Notes under the pieces: model-generated | Seen by the model: only the letters and a program-made list of their open reading frames with translations | The model's database searches: none | What the model was told of the DNA's origin: nothing | DNA from: an uncultured Faecalibacterium sp. | GTDB taxonomy: Bacteria > Bacillota > Clostridia > Oscillospirales > Ruminococcaceae | NCBI GenBank assembly: GCA_934561485.1 | Contig: CAKTGS010000021.1 | Location: forward strand, 1-25,765 | DNA: 25,765 nucleotides | Direction of reading: 5' to 3' | Shown here: one piece after another, positions 23,747 through 25,765 of the stretch | Layout: each line of letters starts with the position of its first letter | Position numbering within the stretch: position 1 is the stretch's first letter | Program-made: the position numbers and the translations under genes

Positions 23747-24880
23747 ATGAAGTTAGGTATCGTTGGCCTGCCGAATGTCGGCAAGTCCACTCTGTTCAAC
23801 GCCATCACCTCCACCAAGAACGCAGAAGCCGCAAACTATCCCTTCTGCACCATTGAACCGAACAGCGGCATCGTAGCCGTGCCGGACAAGCGTCTGGACA
23901 AGCTGGCAGAGATCTGGCAGACCAACAAAAAGACCCCCGCCATCGTGGAATTTGTGGACATTGCAGGCCTTGTGAAGGGTGCCAGCCAGGGCGCCGGCCT
24001 GGGCAACAAGTTCCTGGGCCACATCCGCGAGTGCGATGCCATCGTGCACGTGGTGCGCTGCTTTGACGATGACAACATCATCCATGTGGTGGAAGATGTG
24101 ACCAAGGCCGAAGCCGTGGACCCCATTGCCGACATTGACGCCATTGACTATGAGCTGATCCTTTCTGACCTGGAAGTGGTGCAGAACCGCGCAGGCCGCA
24201 TGGCCAAAGCCGCCAAGAGCGGCAACAACAAGGGTGCCGCCGCCGAAGCCGCCTGGCTGCAGAAACTGGCCGACCACCTGAGCACCGGCAAGCCCGCCCG
24301 CAGCTTTGACTTTGACGAAACCGACACCGAGCAGCAGACCGTGCTGCACGAGATGGGTCTGCTGAGCGCAAAGCCGGTGCTGTACGCCTGCAACGTGGGC
24401 GAGGACGACCTGATGGAAGGCATTGAAAACAACAAGTATGTGCCGCTGGTGGCTGCCCGCGCCAAGGAAGAAGGGGCCCGCTACATTCCCATCTGCGCCA
24501 AGACCGAAGAGGACATTGCCGATTACTCCCCTGAGGAGAAAAAGGCCTTCCTGGCCGAAATGGGCATTGAAGCCAGCGGCCTGGACAACCTGATCACCGC
24601 CAGCTACGACCTGCTGGGCCTGATCTCCTTCCTGACCGATGGCAAGAAGGAGTGCCGCGCCTGGACCATCCGCAAGGGCACCAAGGCCCCCCAGGCTGCC
24701 GGTAAGATCCACAGCGATTTCGAGCGCGGCTTCATCCGCGCCAGCGTCATCGCCTACAGCGACCTGGAAGCCAACAACTTCGATTATGCCGCCGTCAAGG
24801 CCAAGGGCCTGCAGCGCACCGAAGGCAAAGAATACGTGGTCAACGATGGCGATGTCATCGAGTTCCTGTTCAACGTCTGA
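23747..24880 (+). CDS. ychF: Redox-regulated ATPase/GTPase YchF (OLA1 family)
   Basis: Ribosome-associated Obg-family NTPase with preference for ATP. The 377-residue protein starts MKLGIVGLPNVGKSTLFNAI (Walker A), followed by ANYPFCTIEPN, the switch FVDIAGLVKGASQGAGLGN and HVVRCF motifs, and has the non-canonical NVGEDD element (in place of NKxD) that explains ATP use. A coiled-coil stretch (about 130-200) and the C-terminal TGS domain follow, with DFERGFIRASVI and the end DGDVIEFLFNV. Length is typical. I chose the ATG at 23747, preceded by AAGGAG 10 bases upstream; an open frame extends 14 codons further upstream without support. mtnN follows 97 bp downstream. Confidence 0.96.
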   Translation: MKLGIVGLPNVGKSTLFNAITSTKNAEAANYPFCTIEPNSGIVAVPDKRLDKLAEIWQTNKKTPAIVEFVDIAGLVKGASQGAGLGNKFLGHIRECDAIVHVVRCFDDDNIIHVVEDVTKAEAVDPIADIDAIDYELILSDLEVVQNRAGRMAKAAKSGNNKGAAAEAAWLQKLADHLSTGKPARSFDFDETDTEQQTVLHEMGLLSAKPVLYACNVGEDDLMEGIENNKYVPLVAARAKEEGARYIPICAKTEEDIADYSPEEKKAFLAEMGIEASGLDNLITASYDLLGLISFLTDGKKECRAWTIRKGTKAPQAAGKIHSDFERGFIRASVIAYSDLEANNFDYAAVKAKGLQRTEGKEYVVNDGDVIEFLFNV

Positions 24881-24906
24881 TTTGGGGCAGAGATGCCGTC
24901 CTGAGC

Positions 24907-24926
24907 CTTCCCCCAGCCGGGGGAAG
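24907..24926 (+). repeat. Short hairpin between ychF and mtnN (repeat-like)
   Basis: CTTCCCCC-AGCC-GGGGGAAG is a perfect 8-bp stem with a 4-base loop. No T-run follows (CCTTCTGC), so it is not a convincing terminator. It resembles the C/G-run arms of the longer repeats elsewhere in the window. Confidence 0.5.
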
Positions 24927-24977
24927 CCTTCTGCAGCCACAGTATCACCTGTGAAATAAAAGATAAAGGATTCAAAT

Positions 24978-25661
24978 ATGATTTTTGGTATTATGGGCGC
25001 AATGCCCGATGAAGTCGATCAGCTGTGTGCAAAGTTGGAAAACGTCACCGTGGAGCCCTACGGCGGCGTGGACTACCACAAGGGCACCCTGGCCGGCAAG
25101 CAGGTGGTGGTATGCTGCGCCGGTATGGGCAAGGCCAACGCCGCTGCCACCACTCAGGTGCTGATCACGAAGTACGGTGCCGAGAAGATCATCTTCTCCG
25201 GCATTGCCGGCAACATGACCAGCAAGATCGGCATCGGCGATGTGGTCATTGGCAAAACAGTGCTGTACCACGATGCCCAGCTGGACATGATCTGCCAGAA
25301 CCCGCCGTTCCTGAAGGAATACACCGGCGATGCGGAGCTGATCGCCGCCGCTGAGAAGGCCTGCGCCGAAGCCGGTGTGAAGGCACTGGTGGGCAAGATC
25401 GCCACCGGCGACCTGTTTGTGGGCGACCGCGAGACCAAGGCCGCCATCGAGGCCAAGTGCGCCCCGGACTGCGTGGAGATGGAAGGCGCTGCCGTGAGCC
25501 AGATCGCCGCCAAGAACGGCGTACCCTGCGTTATCCTGCGCGCCATGAGTGACAACGCCGATGAGGACGGCCACGAAGTGCTGGTGGTAAAGAAGTTCAG
25601 CATTGCCGAGTACGTGGCCACCGCCACCAAAATCGTGGCAGCCATGGTGGAACGTCTGTAA
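24978..25661 (+). CDS. mtnN: 5'-methylthioadenosine/S-adenosylhomocysteine nucleosidase
   Basis: Cytosolic enzyme that cleaves adenine from methylthioadenosine, S-adenosylhomocysteine and 5'-deoxyadenosine, part of SAM recycling and AI-2 precursor formation. The 227-residue protein has the expected catalytic residues: E12 in MGAMPDEV, the substrate Glu in CVEMEGAAV (E169) and the catalytic Asp in RAMSDNAD (D192), plus FSGIAGNM (73-80). Family length is about 230. The ATG at 24978 has AAAGGA 7 bases upstream. Only a hairpin lies between it and ychF, so read-through from ychF is possible. No downstream terminator is visible before the window end apart from a terminal hairpin. Confidence 0.96.
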   Translation: MIFGIMGAMPDEVDQLCAKLENVTVEPYGGVDYHKGTLAGKQVVVCCAGMGKANAAATTQVLITKYGAEKIIFSGIAGNMTSKIGIGDVVIGKTVLYHDAQLDMICQNPPFLKEYTGDAELIAAAEKACAEAGVKALVGKIATGDLFVGDRETKAAIEAKCAPDCVEMEGAAVSQIAAKNGVPCVILRAMSDNADEDGHEVLVVKKFSIAEYVATATKIVAAMVERL

Positions 25662-25734
25662 TGATCTGTAATAAGCAAAAAAGAGCCGTGAGGTGCACTC
25701 CGTCAAGTAGACAATAAAAATAATATAAGATTTT

Positions 25735-25764
25735 ATTCGCCGTTTCACCAAAGGAACGGCGAAT
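25735..25764. other. Inverted repeat at the right edge (terminator or element end)
   Basis: ATTCGCCGTT (25735-25744) pairs perfectly with AACGGCGAAT (25755-25764) around a 10-base loop. The sequence beyond the edge is missing, so a T-run cannot be checked. The preceding stretch TGCACTCCGTCAAGTAGACA (25694-25713) resembles ends of IS3-type elements. Confidence 0.4.
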
Positions 25765-25765
25765 T

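Overview
The window looks like a chromosomal segment from a GC-rich, low-oxygen gut member of the Clostridia (Oscillospiraceae; Faecalibacterium, Gemmiger or Subdoligranulum-like). This is inferred from gene families, a CIRCE-controlled hrcA-grpE-dnaK operon, a SpoVT-type regulator, a single-aptamer glycine riboswitch before an alanine/glycine symporter, and GC-rich fold-back repeats between genes. I see no rRNA, tRNA, CRISPR array, prophage or complete insertion sequence.

Layout, left to right. (1) Minus strand 1-3324: the heat-shock operon hrcA-grpE-dnaK, with dnaK running off the left edge, a perfect CIRCE operator and a near-consensus sigma-A promoter. (2) Minus 3391-4111: a SpoVT/AbrB-type regulator with a strong terminator. 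(3) Plus 4151-5604: a BaiN/RdsA-type flavoprotein, ending at a terminator shared with (4) a minus-strand sodium:alanine/glycine symporter under a glycine riboswitch (5614-7393). (5) Plus 7557-8477: a divergent LCP-like membrane protein whose 3' end overlaps, tail to tail, (6) a minus-strand MocR/PdxR-type regulator (8384-9811). The regulator is divergent from (7) an ECF-transporter S component (10032-10685), probably for vitamin B6 or a related vitamin. (8) Plus 10871-12229: a MATE efflux pump, sharing a bidirectional terminator with (9) the minus-strand pair DEAD-box helicase and RlmA-like rRNA methyltransferase (12417-15145). (10) Minus 15320-20812: an operon-like run of rpe, three Rnf-like membrane subunits in order D-E-A, a membrane-anchored glycosidase-like protein and a DUF1015 protein. 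(11) Minus 21278-23508: an OmpR-type response regulator and its sensor kinase. (12) Plus 23747-25661: ychF and mtnN. The right edge holds a hairpin and a possible insertion-sequence terminus.

The most unusual item is region 10. The RnfD, RnfE and RnfA homologues keep family folds and D-E-A order, but RnfC, RnfG and RnfB are absent. All four positions that carry the intramembrane iron-sulfur cysteines in canonical RnfA/RnfE appear changed, and the flavin-threonine motif of RnfD is not recognisable. The glycosidase-like neighbour also lacks the usual acidic motif. This suggests a non-canonical, perhaps non-redox, Rnf-derived membrane module rather than a respiratory Rnf pump.

A second oddity is the MocR regulator: the lysine that should bind PLP is arginine (R308), although the rest of the pocket is kept and the adjacent promoter carries a clear inverted repeat and a structured leader.
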